DNA of 64,000 nucleotides from Leptidea sinapis (GCF_905404315.1 NC_066278.1:3612001-3676000); one strand, 5' to 3'; positions 21,441 to 32,785 are shown, counted from the stretch's first letter. The notes: generated by a model from the sequence alone, not told the origin. Numbers and translations are program-made.

Positions 21441-22262
21441 CATGCCGCATAACATAGGCTAAGTCCATGCGGACGAGGTAGATCTATTTTACATTTATAA
21501 CTAATAAGATTAACCCATAAAGGATAACAGGACTTTGGTGAAACTCGAATATTTGAGAAACAAACAATCCTTTCAAAGTCATCAAAATGAGTAAAATATT
21601 GTAATGATCAATACGTTGCTAATTAAAATAAGTTGTTGGCGAATGTTTTCTGGTGGTAGCGACACCTGGAGACCGGTCCCACTCGTTCCGAGCCCACGCA
21701 ACGCCCTTACCTCTACCACCAAGCCGTGTGACACTGCGTGAGTTTACTCATACAGAACGACACTACCGCCTTCACTCATCTACACTGACGCTTACAGACC
21801 GACATGAAAGTTATCATTGAGTACAAAATACTCGATGTATTTGTAACGCTGTTAAAACACCTCAAACAAGTATGGTAGTGGAAATTGCGTCGAATACATA
21901 ATAACAGCGAGTTAGTTACCAAACTATTTGCATCGTTAAGTATTTTTCCACGAAAGCCAGCCTGCAGTCTCACGTGAACTCAGAAGAGTGCCTCTACAAA
22001 ACAATAATTTGTTTTATTTGTATTTTTGTTGTCGCCTGCGCCTAGTGCATCTTTACCTGACGCTCTTTGTGAGGGCGTTGTTGTCAATTACATGAGATCA
22101 ATCTGCTGGTCATACAGATTTTTATCATTTTAATCCTATCCTTTACCAAGAGATAATACGGAAAAGTAACACGTGAGCAATGGTTGTATTAGCTTTCATA
22201 TAATGTTGCCTTACCCGGAAATGTTATGATTGCATCACTTTCAGATTACATATGCCGTGTAA
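21441..22262. other. unassigned; GC-richer patch at 21650-21750
   Basis: The patch around CACCTGGAGACCGGTCCCAC has no open frame or second copy here. The rest is AT-rich without a recognised signal. Confidence 0.35.
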
Positions 22263-22510
22263 CAGTGGGAGGCACCTTTACACAGGATGCCGGCTAAATT
22301 ATGGGTATCACAACGACGCCTATCACTGCCGCGTAGCAGTAATGTGTAAGCATTATTGTGTTTCGGTCTAAAGGGCGACGTAGGTAGTGAAATTACTGGG
22401 CAAATGAGACTTAGCATCTTACGTTTCAAGATGACGCTCAGAATTTTTGGGTTTTTCAAGAATCCTGATACTTCATTGTACGTCACTCGTCCCTTATTGT
22501 CATAAAAAAA
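22263..22510 (+). mobile_element. SINE-A copy 8
   Basis: It starts CAGTGGGAGGCACCTTTACA and ends GTCATAAAAAAAA. A deletion removes the hairpin's left-arm base and part of the 3' region before CGTCACTCGTCCCTTATTG. Confidence 0.75.
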
Positions 22511-23090
22511 ACATCACTGTGGAAGTCTAGCAACGTGACCATTAGGCGGAGAGGAAGCACTGTGCGGGGTGACGAACACGGAAGCCGGTGGACTTCCTCG
22601 TGACCTCGAGGCACATTCCTGTCTCATTAGTAGAGTGGAAAAAGCATCGATGCTTCATTGTTATTATATATTGCTGTAGCATGACAACTTACCACAAAAA
22701 AATCTCTTAACACGCCCAATAAAATTTTCACTCTAAAAGAACAAGATATTGGTTAATCAAAATCCAAACCCGGCTGGTGGCTGCGACCTCGCGCTCAACA
22801 GCCAGGAAGCTGCGCGCTTCCGGCCGGAAACATCAGAGACGGAACTGTTGGTCACACGACCTCCGCCACGTGTCACACCTCTACAGCCACGCTTGATACT
22901 ACCTGATTAGAATAATGTACACACACACACCTTCCTCAAGATAATTTTATGTCTTCGAGTAATAAAGTATGGTATCTTCAGTTGGGGCTCAAGTGATCTT
23001 GTGATCAATGTAACATTAGCCTGGGTTTGTCTAATTGACTCTTTTCTCTAATTTATTTCTAACACTTAGTTATGTAAATTTATTGAATTA
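22511..23090. other. unassigned; two GC-rich patches
   Basis: 22530-22630 and 22775-22915 are GC-rich relative to the surroundings and hold no long frame. They could be remnants of transposon coding regions, but no motif survives. A short (AC)n lies at 22919-22932. Confidence 0.35.
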
Positions 23091-23275
23091 AGCGTTACTT
23101 TGCGGAAATCCATAATAATTATCCAAATGTATTGAGTTTTCTTTAGTGTTAATTCCGCCAATATTTGTCTTTTAAACAATTCGACACGTGTTTCGCCTCT
23201 ACACAAGGCATTCTCAGGACATGTTGACTCGCCAAAATCTGGCACGAGACTCTCGTATCGCTAGTATTCTAGATA
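23091..23275 (+). mobile_element. MITE-G copy
   Basis: GCGTTACTTTGCGGAAATCC, GAGTTTTCTTTAGTGTTAAT TCCGCCAATATTTG and CACGTGTTTCGCCTCTACAC. A near-palindromic module follows (GGCATTCTCAGGACATG), then CTCGCCAAAATCTGGCACGA. The order is the same at 56325-56510. Confidence 0.6.
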
Positions 23276-23649
23276 CTTAGTTATGTGTAAAGATCTGGAT
23301 ATGAATATACTGCTCACACTTAACTGGAGCGAGAATCGTTTGCTAAAGTCCTGGCAACCTCTGCTTTCGGCAACCATTATTTTACTGGCAATAGTAGTTT
23401 ATCGTAAATAGTAAAAAACTTCAAATAGTAAAAGGAAAAAACAGATGACTACAATTTATTAACAAAAATGTACCTGTTTACACCTGGCAACCTTTATTTT
23501 GCGGCTGACTGAAAGCTGGCAACCATATTTTTCAATTCTTGACATAATTTACAGGTAAATTATAGGCTTGCGGTCAATTTTTCAGACAACCTATGGTTAA
23601 TACATTGCTTACTCCCTAAACGTTCATTTAAAATTAGTTTAATAAAAAA
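23276..23649. other. unassigned
   Basis: Weak internal repetition of CTGGCAACC at 23349, 23483 and 23516. No gene recognised. Confidence 0.35.
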
Positions 23650-23905
23650 AAACACGAACCTGTAGAATAGAGCGGACGTCCACTGCTGGACAAAGAACTC
23701 ACCCAAAGATCTCAACGACGATCGGTCCTGCGCTGCGCTCATCCAACGTATTCCGGCTATATTGACCAGAACGTCGGTCCATCTTGTGAGGGCCTACCAA
23801 CACTGCGTCTTCTAGTACGTAGTCGCCATTCAAGGACTTTTCTGGTCCGTCGAACTATATAACCTGCCCACTGCCACTTCCTACTTCCACACTTAGAAGT
23901 ACAAC
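23650..23905 (-). mobile_element. RTE-like LINE ORF2 C-terminus
   Basis: Minus-strand frames from 23900 give GSGSGQVI and a KSLNGDY stretch (degenerate). They continue RSVGRPSQDGPTFW (frame-shifted), NTLDERSAGPIV and finally MSAAQDRSSLRSLGEFFVQQ, WTS. The LGE-FVQQWTS ending followed by GTCCACTGCTGGACAAAG is the standard C-terminus of this lepidopteran LINE group. At least two frameshifts are present. Confidence 0.7.
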
Positions 23906-24294
23906 CAGGTCATCGTTATCAAAGATTATTCTATCAATGGCTTTCTTTCCTCAAAACCTACATTTACACCGCAAGCGCCAGTTAAATCCACCATTACTGG
24001 TTTACGTGTAGTGTGTTGTGTAATAAAGGCGTGTCGACATTTGTCTTCATTATATGACTTGGAATTACATAAATTCTATTAAGGGCAGCCATAGCTAACT
24101 GTAAATTGCAGCAAACGACCAACAATTTAATTCGATAGATTTCGCGAATATCTTAATAACCTTTTAATGTGGAAGTAGGTTGTCCTAATTTAAAATTTAT
24201 CTTGAAATCTTTCACAGAATGAAGTGATTTTAATATTGAAATAACAGCTTTTACTAAATACACAAGAATATGAATGTACCTAGAATAATTTATA
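23906..24294. other. unassigned
   Basis: AT-rich, no signal recognised. Confidence 0.35.
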
Positions 24295-24500
24295 TAAATT
24301 TCTGTCTGTTCGTATGTTTCGACTTATATCCGAATCTGCTGGACCGATTTGGACGAAACTTTCAGTACGCATATACAAAAACTTACTCCTAACTTAAACC
24401 TGACATATCTAGTGATCAAAATTCAATGGTCAGATTGTCATGGTAACGAAATCTACGCGAGTGAAGTCGGGTGCGGGCAGTTTATTATTATAATATATGT
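24295..24500 (+). repeat. RTE-type 3' tail repeat
   Basis: TCTGTCTGTTCGTATGTTTC, GGACCGATTTGGACGAAACT and GTGAAGTCGGGTGCGGGCAG are the usual components of insect RTE-like 3' regions. No coding part is attached. Confidence 0.4.
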
Positions 24501-24995
24501 TAAATAACATTCACCACAACTTTGAAATTATATTAAGTGGAAATTTAAAACTATATAACAGCAATATTTATTACTTTTTAATTTAAGATTAAGTGGAGAG
24601 CCGAAGATCAAAACTTAATTTGTAAATTAAATGAAAACTAATTAAATAAGAAACTCTCATTACAAGCCAAGTGGAATCTTCAAACTTAAAGCTGAAGATA
24701 TACTGTCTAGTGATGATATATGTCTCTGACGGTACCCGGTGACGGTAACGCGGCAGTTTTGTAAAACGAAACAAGATTTTAATTAAAAAAAAACGATTAA
24801 TGTGTTTATCTCTCCAAGGATTCCAAAATGGCTGGTCCCCTTGAAATGTGATAGCTGTCCAATGTGTAGATAGTTTTTTTTTTAAGGTTTCTATTAGTGA
24901 GCCACATTCGAGTGGGCTTCGACTAATTTATAACAATTAAATGTATCCACATCATGTTATGATCATGAATTATGTTGGCAATCCGAAGTTGCAAG
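24501..24995. other. unassigned
   Basis: No signal recognised. A short direct duplication (GTTGCAAGGAAGGACTTGGC / GTTGCAAGGGAGGGCTTGGC) at 24988-25040 leads into the LINE-A copy. Confidence 0.35.
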
Positions 24996-24999
24996 GAAG

Positions 25000-25735
25000 G
25001 ACTTGGCACTTCGAAGAGTTGCAAGGGAGGGCTTGGCAATTAGTCTGGATATAGCGAAGGCCTTTGATCGTGTATGGCACAAGGCGCTTCTCTCAAAGCT
25101 TCCATCATTTGGGCTTCCTGATAGTTTATGCAAGTGGACCTCCTTCCTTCCTAACTGAGTGCAAACAGACCGTTGTCTGCGGTTAATGCTAACACGCATT
25201 GCTGTGCAGACGACAGTGATGGTGATGCCATATACACAGGCCATGCAGGTCTCTCTCGGTAAATCTTCAACCAGTGACAGAAAAATTGTGAGTCCTCTCT
25301 TGATAAGGTCTCGGAAAGGGGAAAAACCATGACCTTGTCTAATTAAACCCCCAGAAGATTCATGCTCGCACGTTTTTACTAAAAAAGTCCCATTTTTCAC
25401 GGGTGCACCGCGGGGAGTGATCCAAAGAGCTGTTTCACCTGATTCCTACCGCTGAGTTTCACACTCAATAAATTAGGATATCATCCCTACCCCCTGGATG
25501 TGTGGCGTTCCTTCACAGTGTGATTTCTAAGTAACTTTCATTCACGTTCAACCAAGCAGTTTAATTAGCTTCCTTGTGCGGTCATTCAAGGACGATACAA
25601 CATGGGTACCTTCAAAAAAAGCGCGTACAATGTAAAAGGCCGGCATCGCCTCTGTGATTCCTCTAGTGTTGCAAGAGAATGTGTGCTGCGGTAATCACGT
25701 GACCCGTACGTTCATTAATCTTCCATAAAAAAGAT
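25000..25735 (+). mobile_element. LINE-A relic with reverse transcriptase motifs A and C and 3' end
   Basis: At 25038-25150 a frame reads ISLDIAKAFDRVWHKALLSK, then LPSFGLPDSLCKWTSF. This is reverse transcriptase motif A, with the first catalytic aspartate in LDIAKAFD. Motif B is deleted. At 25200-25260 comes HCCADDSDGDAIYTGHAGLS, the motif C region, with C in place of the usual Y of YADD. Around 25340-25400 stops interrupt the KTxxCxFTxKK region. From 25416 the C-terminus (RAVSPDSYR) and the 3' UTR end in TTCCATAAAAAAG. Multiple internal deletions reduce the whole to about 730 bp. Confidence 0.75.
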
Positions 25736-26464
25736 ATATAAGTTTCACCACAAGTGTGTCACTGTCAAATAATCTATTAAACTTGCATAATATAGTTGAA
25801 TAAAAATATGAACTCGTATGGCATTGTTCCAGTTATCTTAAAAAACAATTTATTGAATCTGTTTCGAAATGTACATTTAGTCGAGTGAATCTTCAATTCT
25901 GATATTAAAATTCCAAGGCCATGAATATTGCGATGAGACCGACCATGCCCCGAATACTGATACCACTAGACGTATCGTGTGTGCTCAAGGGCAATATTTC
26001 TAACACAACCGGCACAAAATGAGTTCTTTATAAGGGTGATCGGACACATATCAACTTGCGCTGCTAATTATCTGTTTCCGTACGAAATATATAATTAATG
26101 ATATTCAATAACTTAACCGGTAAGCGGAAGTCGACGCTATCAGCTATAATTTAAATTTTCTTCAATATTAAATATTTAGACGATTTCATATTTTCCTTTA
26201 AATTAAATAACACTCCAATTGTATTATTACTACATATTATAAAACAGTCTTCCGCCGAGTCTGTCTGTCTGTTGGCGATAAACTCAAAAACGGTTGTACC
26301 GATTTTCATGCTGTTTTTACTAATGTATAGCGTGGTTCTCGAGGAAGGTTTCAGTATATTAGTGTAATATAAATTTAAGTTAAGCAATGCTGGCTGCCTT
26401 TTTGAGTGAATTACATTAATTTTAATTTAACTTTCAAAGTGTAGTATGTTTGTCTGTGTGTCAA
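25736..26464. other. unassigned; RTE-type tail at 26245-26345
   Basis: 26245-26345 carries CCGAGTCTGTCTGTCTGTTG, AAACGGTTGTACCGATTTTC ATGC and a GAGGAAGGTTTCAG stretch, like the 3' regions of RTE-related repeats. The remainder shows nothing. Confidence 0.35.
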
Positions 26465-26680
26465 TTGTTTTTAATAGCTGAATAGCTTTGCAACATCTCA
26501 GCAGTCCACTAGATTCCTGGGTTTCCACGGAAGACCAGCGTTGTAGAAACCACAACTATGCTGAGTTGGGGGCCCATTGGCGTCATTAGATCATAATTAG
26601 AATAGTATAACTCTTAAGAACTATAATCAGAATGTATAATGACGTCAATAAACATTTTTCTTTCTTTCTTTCTTAGAGTG
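26465..26680 (+). repeat. Probable retroposon 3' end with (TTTC)n tail
   Basis: CCTGGGTTTCCACGGAAGAC, GTAGAAACCACAACTATGC and a terminal AATAAACATTTTTCTTTCTT TCTTTC at 26648-26676. A polyadenylation-like AATAAA followed by a simple tail suggests a retroposed 3' end. No second copy in the window and no protein motif. Confidence 0.35.
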
Positions 26681-27012
26681 AAACTACAAACACCGCCACA
26701 GTATTTAAGAGTATTTGTCTCTAACCTGGCTAGCTTTATGTATAATGGTCTTTATAATTCAGTTATTAATATTATTGGATCTTTTTACAAACAGCATGAA
26801 GGACATATCTTAATTAAAACATTTTTCTGTATTTAATTGACCATCTAATCAGAATTGCCTTATCAAACATCCATTATTGTTTAAACATTTACTTATACAT
26901 TATTAAATTAATTAAGAATGTCTCTTCAACATTTTATTATCTCAATAAAATTAAGGTAACTATTTATAGTTTATTTTGTTAAAATGAAAAATTAAATTAA
27001 ATAAGTTTTTTC
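26681..27012. other. unassigned AT-rich sequence
   Basis: No signal recognised. Confidence 0.35.
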
Positions 27013-27330
27013 AGACTAGCTGACCCGGCAAACGTTGTTTTGCCATATAAATTATTTGTAGAGTTAGAACGTTTCTTGGACATTGCGACATTAATTTTTT
27101 TCTAAAATAAACGTAGTCTAAGTTACTCCTTATTACATCAGCTACCTGCTAATAAAAGTCCCGTCAACATCGTTCCAGCCATTTCAGAGATTAGCCGGAC
27201 ACAAACAGACAGACAGACAGACAGACAAAAATTGTAAAAAAAAAATTGTTTTGGTGTATATACATGTTGTAAAAAACGGTTATTTATATATTACAAACAG
27301 ACACTCCAATTTTATTTAGATGTATAGATA
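27013..27330 (+). repeat. R-family repeat, CCGGCAAACG subfamily
   Basis: Closely similar to 21112-21440 throughout (CTAGCTGACCCGGCAAACGT ... TTTATTTAGATGTATAGAT). It includes a (GACA)n stretch at 27204-27228, where the other copy has a single unit. Confidence 0.7.
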
Positions 27331-27399
27331 AATATCATTCACAGTATGTTAGCAGAACAAAGGACTCTTTAAGACTTGATTTTTTTTTGCAAAACAGGT

Positions 27400-27650
27400 T
27401 ACAAGGGTTGGCAAAGAACGGAACGGTCTGGCCTGATGAGGACTTTGTAGTGAAGACAGCCCTAGACTTACCAGAGAGTAAGAGAGGCCGAGGGTGCCCT
27501 CCATACACGTGGTGCACCAGAATGGCCAACCTTATACGTAAATAGAATATCCCCAACACACAAAGCCTAATAGAATCATGGTGCACGAAGATTAGGAGAG
27601 CCGATTCCACCGACTTTTGAACAGAGCAAAGAAGAAGATTTGCCATCCAT
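27400..27650 (+). mobile_element. RTE-like LINE 3' end
   Basis: The frame RGRGCPPYTWCTRMANLIRK is followed by SWCTKIRRADSTDF-like sequence (GAATCATGGTGCACGAAGAT TAGGAGAGCCGA) and a tail of CCATCCATCCATCC. The same end lies at 1037-1205 fused to an endonuclease start. 5'-truncated copy. Confidence 0.6.
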
Positions 27651-27889
27651 CCATCCAATAACCATTAACAATTCACATCAAAGCCATGTCATGTGTATAA
27701 AGGTTCTGTCACGCCACAACACGCCACACCAATGTGAATCTGTCATTACACTTATAGTGAACCGCCGCACTGAGCCCGTCGGCAGCTACATATGGTGAAA
27801 ATGGACGCTGGTGCTCGCGAGGCTGGCGTGTAAAAAGGCATCGAAGGCATTTATTTTCTCAAAAGTGATTTTTGATGTCATTACTAATA

Positions 27890-28245
27890 TACTACTACCG
27901 CTTCGGAAGCAAATGGCGCTCTGAGACAGAAGAAGCGGCGCAAGAAACTCTCCCAGCATTCTTTTTTTGCGCTATTTTTAATAAAATATACAATATTGTA
28001 CTGTCATTGCTATTGCTTCAAAATAATCATAACCGAGTCCCAGGCTGTCGCATCACTTAGATATTCAGCTGTGGAGTAGTAGGATTTACGACTGAGACAT
28101 TTCTTAATATAACATTTAAATTTATTTATAGATAATGCCTGAACAGTGGCTGGGTCTTTATAAAAGTGTATACATTTACCTCTAAAGCTATTATGTATCT
28201 TATGAAGCTTACTAGAATTAGATGCAAGCAATTCCTTATTTCTAG
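27890..28245 (-). mobile_element. LINE-C ORF2 C-terminus and 3' end
   Basis: Minus-strand frame 28231-28010 reads ASNSSKLHKIHNSFRGKCIH, FYKDPATVQALSINKFKCYI, KKCLSRKSYYSTAEYLSDAT and AWDSV. The NKFK-Y-KK-L-xKxYYS-x-EYL pattern is a common C-terminal module of Jockey/CR1-related LINEs. The K-D pair near the start suggests a small indel where NK-IP is usual. The 3' end (AGTTTCTTGCGCCGCTTCTT) closes at 27893. A related 3' end is at 32525-32720. Confidence 0.65.
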
Positions 28246-28339
28246 TGTTAAATAAATAAATAAGCCATTTATTTCTTGCTTTAACAAACTTTTTTAAATA
28301 TTGTAAGTATATTAATAACTAATCGTTATAACAATTTTT

Positions 28340-28495
28340 TTTAGCAACAACGCCGGATTGGGTTAAGGCCTCCTCCAAAGATGCCCACGCGTCTCTATCC
28401 TGCGCTACGTCTATCCAGTTAGGTCAGCTGTCCGTCTGAGGTCGTCTTCCCATCTGGTTAGTGGTCTCCCTCGGTTTATACTATTTTTTCTTTTC
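28340..28495 (-). mobile_element. RTE-like LINE C-terminal fragment
   Basis: The minus strand includes AACCGAGGGAGACCACTAAC CAGATGGGAAGACGACC (RGRPLTRWEDDL), then CTGGATAGACGTAGCGCAGG ATAGAGACGCGTGGGCATC (WID-AQDRDAWAS) and GGAGGCCTTAACCCAATCCG. This is the usual C-terminal order for the group. ORF 5' part missing. Confidence 0.6.
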
Positions 28496-29575
28496 TAGTG
28501 TTATAATATTGAAATGTAGATACAAGTTAGCTTGTTATTTGCACAATCCCCAAGTGATTCCGTACACTAACAACATCGAAGCGGTATTATTTAAATAGAT
28601 GGCTCAAAACAAGATGGAGTCCCAGTTCGCGGCATCCTTTGACTACTCGTCAGTTTACAGATGCTCAAAATGCGTAAATTGCAGGAACTCTAACGCTAAG
28701 AATACTTCGTTTCGCTTGGTTAGTCACAAGAAGCCCGATGGAGGCTTTCTGTTGGAGATATGGTTTATTCTTGCCAAGATTGAGCTTCTAAGCCGATACT
28801 TTACATCTGGAAAAAGGTTTTGGGATTTGCTAGTAAGAAATGTGGATTAAAGATTATTTTTAATTTCGAATATAACTCTATTAAGAAAGCAACTTATTAT
28901 GCAGAAATGTAGAACGATCCAAAATTTCTGCGCGTGAACAAAATTGGAACAAAATTTTGAGAACTTTTATTGAACATAAATCTTTGAGAAAATTTTTGGG
29001 AAAAGTTTTTTTTTTCTGATTAACGAATCACATAAAAATCAAGATATGCTGACGCTAGAATATTTAACTAAATTTTATCAGTTGCCGAAACCATGTGATA
29101 ACTGAAATTATTTAATATTGTTAAAGGGAATACGTACTTGTAGTTATATCATATATTATTTGGTAAGAGTGATCGAGGGAATTTTATACATAACTGTTAT
29201 TTTTTATCCATAACATAAAATTTGCAAAATGGCGGCACTTAAAAAAACGTGTGATCGAGCATGAAAAAATTGTTACTTCTATGATTAATTGCGACTTTCA
29301 TTACGCTCATAATATTTTTGTAGATACGAAGTCCTATATAGAAAGAAACCAGTCAAGTGCGAGTCTGACACACACGAAGAGTTCCGTGCAAAGTAGACCT
29401 TACGGCATTAACGTTAGGTTCAATTTACAAAACAGCAAGAAGTCAATGAGACGAACACGCGTCATTTAATAATAATAATAAAATTTATTGCCTTGAACTT
29501 AATTTAAGTATACAATATCAGCTTATTACAAACATACATAGATGGACCCAATCAAAGGTCCAATTCAAACCCACA
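28496..29575. other. unassigned; an 83-codon open frame at 28599-28850
   Basis: The frame starts MAQNKMESQFAASFDYS and contains CSKCVNC. No family is recognised, there are no neighbours, and the context is AT-rich. I do not call it a gene. The rest is AT-rich and featureless. Confidence 0.25.
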
Positions 29576-29643
29576 TCCACACACTCACTCACTCACTCAC
29601 ACACACACACGCACACACACACATACACACACACACACACACA
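29576..29643. repeat. (CA)n / (CACT)n microsatellite
   Basis: A compound simple repeat: (CACT)n followed by (CA)n with two interruptions. A related (GT)n tract sits at 30048-30064. It is beside the 3' end of the minus-strand LINE at 30.1-30.6 kb. Confidence 0.9.
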
Positions 29644-30125
29644 TTAATTGTAAATTGTAAAATTTGGTTTTTAATCATTTCTGTTTATTTATATATTGTT
29701 TACTAAATAAAAAGTTATCTGCTAAGGAAGTTGCGAGATATTCCCAATACAAGTGTCCTAAGACAACTTACTGGGAAGTCTCAACCACTAAAAAATGTAT
29801 ATGTAATCTTTGAAATAAACGAAATTTATTATTATTTATTTATCATACATTAAGACAAAAGGGAGTAGGCTCAGCTTATGCTGCTTGAAATAATATTTTC
29901 ATGCAGCGCTGGTTTTCAGCCATTCCCATCTCCCTAAGGTGTAAGGTGGGATACATAGTAAAGAGGGAAAACTAATAACGATCACAATTAAAAAATCTAA
30001 ACTTTTTCTAAATGTATCAACCTCTGTATAAATTATGACTTTATTTGTGAGTGTGAGTGTGTGTGTTGTATAAATATATGAGTGTGTGTCAATGTGTCAG
30101 TTTAAATGTAATATGAATCGAGTTG
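29644..30125. other. unassigned
   Basis: No gene. 29830-29960 (CAGCGCTGGTTTTCAGCCAT TCCC) could be part of a retroposon 3' region. Confidence 0.3.
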
Positions 30126-30129
30126 CAAA

Positions 30130-30612
30130 TATTATGGTAAAACTATGAAAAATATTTATTTAAGGGCAGTTCTTTCCATATACAATAATTGAAATTTTCC
30201 GCTTCCTGTTGTTTTTTTAACAATGCCATTTTATATTTACCTTTAAAGTGATTTATATTTTTTATCCTTCTGAGAGGTGGTGGCAAATCATTCCAAAGCC
30301 ATGAATTTGAAACTGGATCTATATCTTGTTGTCTTGTAGTATGGTATATTTAGTAAGTTTTGAGATGCAAAACGTGTACATTTTAAATTAGAACTTCCGC
30401 TCCAGGACAATTTTTCAAATAAATATTCAGGGCGATTGCTATATATTATTCTCTTTATACTACAGGCATAATACAATTCTCTCCTAGCTTTCATATTAAC
30501 TATTTGTATGTTATTTAAATATGGAGTTATATAGCCTCTGTTTGGAACATGAAAGGAGAATCGAATACATGCATTTTGTACCCGGTGCACTGCTCTCTCC
30601 AATTTATAACTA
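30130..30612 (-). mobile_element. LINE-D ORF2 C-terminus, one frameshift
   Basis: Minus strand 30602-30330 is open: MERAVHRVQNACIRFSFHVP, NRGYITPYLNNIQIVNMKAR, RELYYACSIKRII and SNRPEYLFEKLSW. At about 30335 the frame changes by one base. The protein continues RQQDIDPVSNSWLWNDLPPP, LRRIKNINHFKGKYKMALLK and then KQQEAENFNYCIWKELP before a stop at about 30130. The RVQNACIRF and LWNDLPP boxes mark a CR1/Jockey-group C-terminus. Stops are rare, so this is a comparatively young copy. Confidence 0.7.
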
Positions 30613-30786
30613 ATTAATTACATAGAAGTAACAATTTAAGTCGAGCTCGTTCATTATGAATTAATATACAATATAATTATTATTATTTTATTTTTTCACT
30701 AAATACTCATAATTAGATACAGTAGTAAAAGTAAAAACTCTGACCGTTAGTGTGTCCCAGAAGTATTATTACGTTGTCTGTTGTTT

Positions 30787-31231
30787 GTCGCAGCCGTAGT
30801 GAGAGGGCTCGTTTGTAATCCCGTTTACATAAATCCCTGACAGCCTTAATAATGGAGTTCGTTGGTAATCCCGGTTTATATAAAGCCCTCACAGCCGTAG
30901 TGACAGGGCTCGTTGGCGATCGTGTTTGCATAAAGCCCTCGCAGCCGTAGTGATGGGGTTAGTTGGTGATCCCGTTTGCATAAAGCCCTCGCAGCCGTAG
31001 TGATGGAGTTCGTTGGCGATCGCGTTTGCATAAAGCCCTCGCAGCCGTAGTGATGGGGTTAGTTAGTGATCCCGTTTGCATAAAGCCCTCGCAGCCGCAG
31101 TGATGGGGTTAGTTGGTGATCCCGTTTCATAAAGCCCTCGCAGTCGTAGTGATGGCGTTAGTTAATGATCCCGTTTGCAAAAAGCCCTCACAACCGTAGT
31201 GATGGGGTTCGTTGGTTATCCCGTTTCGTTT
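30787..31231. repeat. 50-bp minisatellite, 9 units
   Basis: Units begin at about 30791, 30841, 30892, 30942, 30992, 31042, 31092, 31141 and 31191. Each reads CAGCCGTAGTGATGGGGTTA, then GTTGGTGATCCCGTTTGCAT AAAGCCCTCG. Divergence is highest in the outer units. The tract is GC-richer than its flanks. The period is not a multiple of three, so frames across it are not meaningful. Confidence 0.9.
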
Positions 31232-31571
31232 CCAAATTAATTGATTTAATCTTTTGATAATATTGTTCATTACAATTAGTTTCCGACCTAAATCCCATTG
31301 AACTATTCCACTCTTTAAATTTGAATAGCTAAATTGGTAACATCATATATGTGATTGATTATACAATCGATAGTTTTGTAACGAATGCGACAAATCCGGA
31401 CTTCTCTGGCGCATCATCTGCGTCTCATACAGACGACCACGATTACCTTACGCTATTTTTAAATGATTGATCAAATATTGAATTTGAATACCTGAATGTT
31501 TGTTTACACTCTTTATCTAACCTATCAAGCTTATCTTAAGTTCGCACGTCAATCAAAACTCTATAATATTA
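31232..31571. other. unassigned
   Basis: No signal recognised. Confidence 0.35.
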
Positions 31572-32205
31572 CTAGCTGAACCAGCAAACAATGTTTTGCT
31601 ATTTATAGTAATAAAAAAATTCAATAATTAATATTTTTAGGGTATAAAAAATAGATGACGTCCGATTCTCAGACCTATCAAATATATCGTATATAAAATT
31701 TATGATACTACAATTATTATTGTATTTGATTGCCATCTTGCAAACCTATTGCGGATCTGTGGATGGAACAGAATAATATAAAAATCGTGATACAACAATT
31801 ATAATAATATTGACACACTTTTTACACAAATTATCTTGCCCCAAATTAGGCATATAGCCTGTGTTATGGGTTGCAAGACCACGATATATTTAATACAATA
31901 TACTTAAACATACATAAATACATATAAACATCCATGACTCCCATCTTGCACCTACCGGGATTCGAACCCAATAGGTGTTAATCGTAGAGAGGTAAAAATT
32001 TTAAGTACAAATATGTATATTTCAATGCTGGATCATAATAAAATAAAAAAAAAATACATTTAGGTGTCGGTGACCCTTATCATTTAGGGGTATTATCCAA
32101 GTTTCAGACCTTCCCGATATGCACAGATTTTCAAACAAATTGGTTTAGCCGTTTAGGAGGCGTTTGGTTTACCGTTAAAGAATTCAATTCTCATTGAACT
32201 AGAGA
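31572..32205 (+). repeat. R-family repeat interrupted by SINE-B
   Basis: It starts CTAGCTGAACCAGCAAACAA, then GGGTATAAAAAATAGATGAC and CGATTCTCAGACCTATC, and ends GTTTAGCCGTTTAGGAGG. Between AAAAATCGTGATACAACAA and AATAGGTGTTAATCGTAGAG it is interrupted by a SINE-B. The uninterrupted form is at 40555-40575. Confidence 0.65.
31797..31972 (-). mobile_element. SINE-B nested in R-family repeat
   Basis: The minus strand ends GACACACTTTTTACACAAAT-type body (plus orientation) with AATAATAT tail. The head stops just after the B-box region (CACCTACCGGGATTCGAACC), so the A box is lost. It sits inside the older repeat at 31572-32205. Confidence 0.7.
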
Positions 32206-32215
32206 TTTTTTTATG

Positions 32216-32444
32216 ACAGGGACGAGACGAGCAGGACGTTCAGCTGGAGGTAATTGAGCGGCACTGCAATTATTGCGCTCACCTTGAGACATAAGTCTAA
32301 TTTGTCCAGTAATTTCACTAGCTACGGCGCCCTACAGACCGAAACACAATAATGTCTACATATTACTGCTTCACGGCCGTCATAAATAGGTGCCGTTGTG
32401 GTACCCATAATCTAGCCGACATCCTGTGCAAAGTTTCCCTCTGG
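32216..32444 (-). mobile_element. SINE-A copy 9 (hairpin deleted)
   Basis: From TTTTTTTATGACAGGGACG to GTGCAAAGTTTCCCTCTGG. About 60 bp including the left hairpin arm and loop are missing after GGTAATTGAGCGGCACTGC. Such loss fits deletion across the hairpin. Confidence 0.75.
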
Positions 32445-32524
32445 TGTAACTTCCTATAAATCTAATTAAATTATGTACCCTTAGCACCTAAGACTTATTT
32501 TATGTTAACGTATCACATGTGATT

Positions 32525-32720
32525 CTGTTTTGAGTAAAAAAAATATCTTATTGAATCTACTGCTACTTCGTAAAGGGTTGAGCTAATGAGAAGAAGTAGC
32601 AAGAAACTCATTGCCACACTTTTAAATCAAAGAATTAAAAAGCCACAAAACATTGTTTGGGGTTCCTTAAGAGGTTTTAACATTTCGTAGGTAGTAACAT
32701 GTTGTCTCTTCACAATTAAT
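32525..32720 (-). mobile_element. LINE-C-like 3' end
   Basis: Plus-strand text CTACTGCTACTTCGTAAAGG...GAGAAGAAGTAGCAAGAAAC TC parallels 27890-27955 (CTACTACCGCTTCGGAAGC...AGAAGCGGCGCAAGAAACTC). No coding part is preserved. Confidence 0.45.
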
Positions 32721-32785
32721 TGTACATAGTAAATACTATGTCGTTTACATAATTTCTCAGTTACTTTGGGGACTTAGATTATTTT

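Noticed and set aside
24963..25400. 145-codon minus-strand open frame
   Set aside because: It is antisense to a LINE-A reverse transcriptase relic whose motifs are on the plus strand.
30713..30931. Repetitive peptide gene in the minisatellite
   Set aside because: The unit length of 50 is not a multiple of three, so any frame decays across units.
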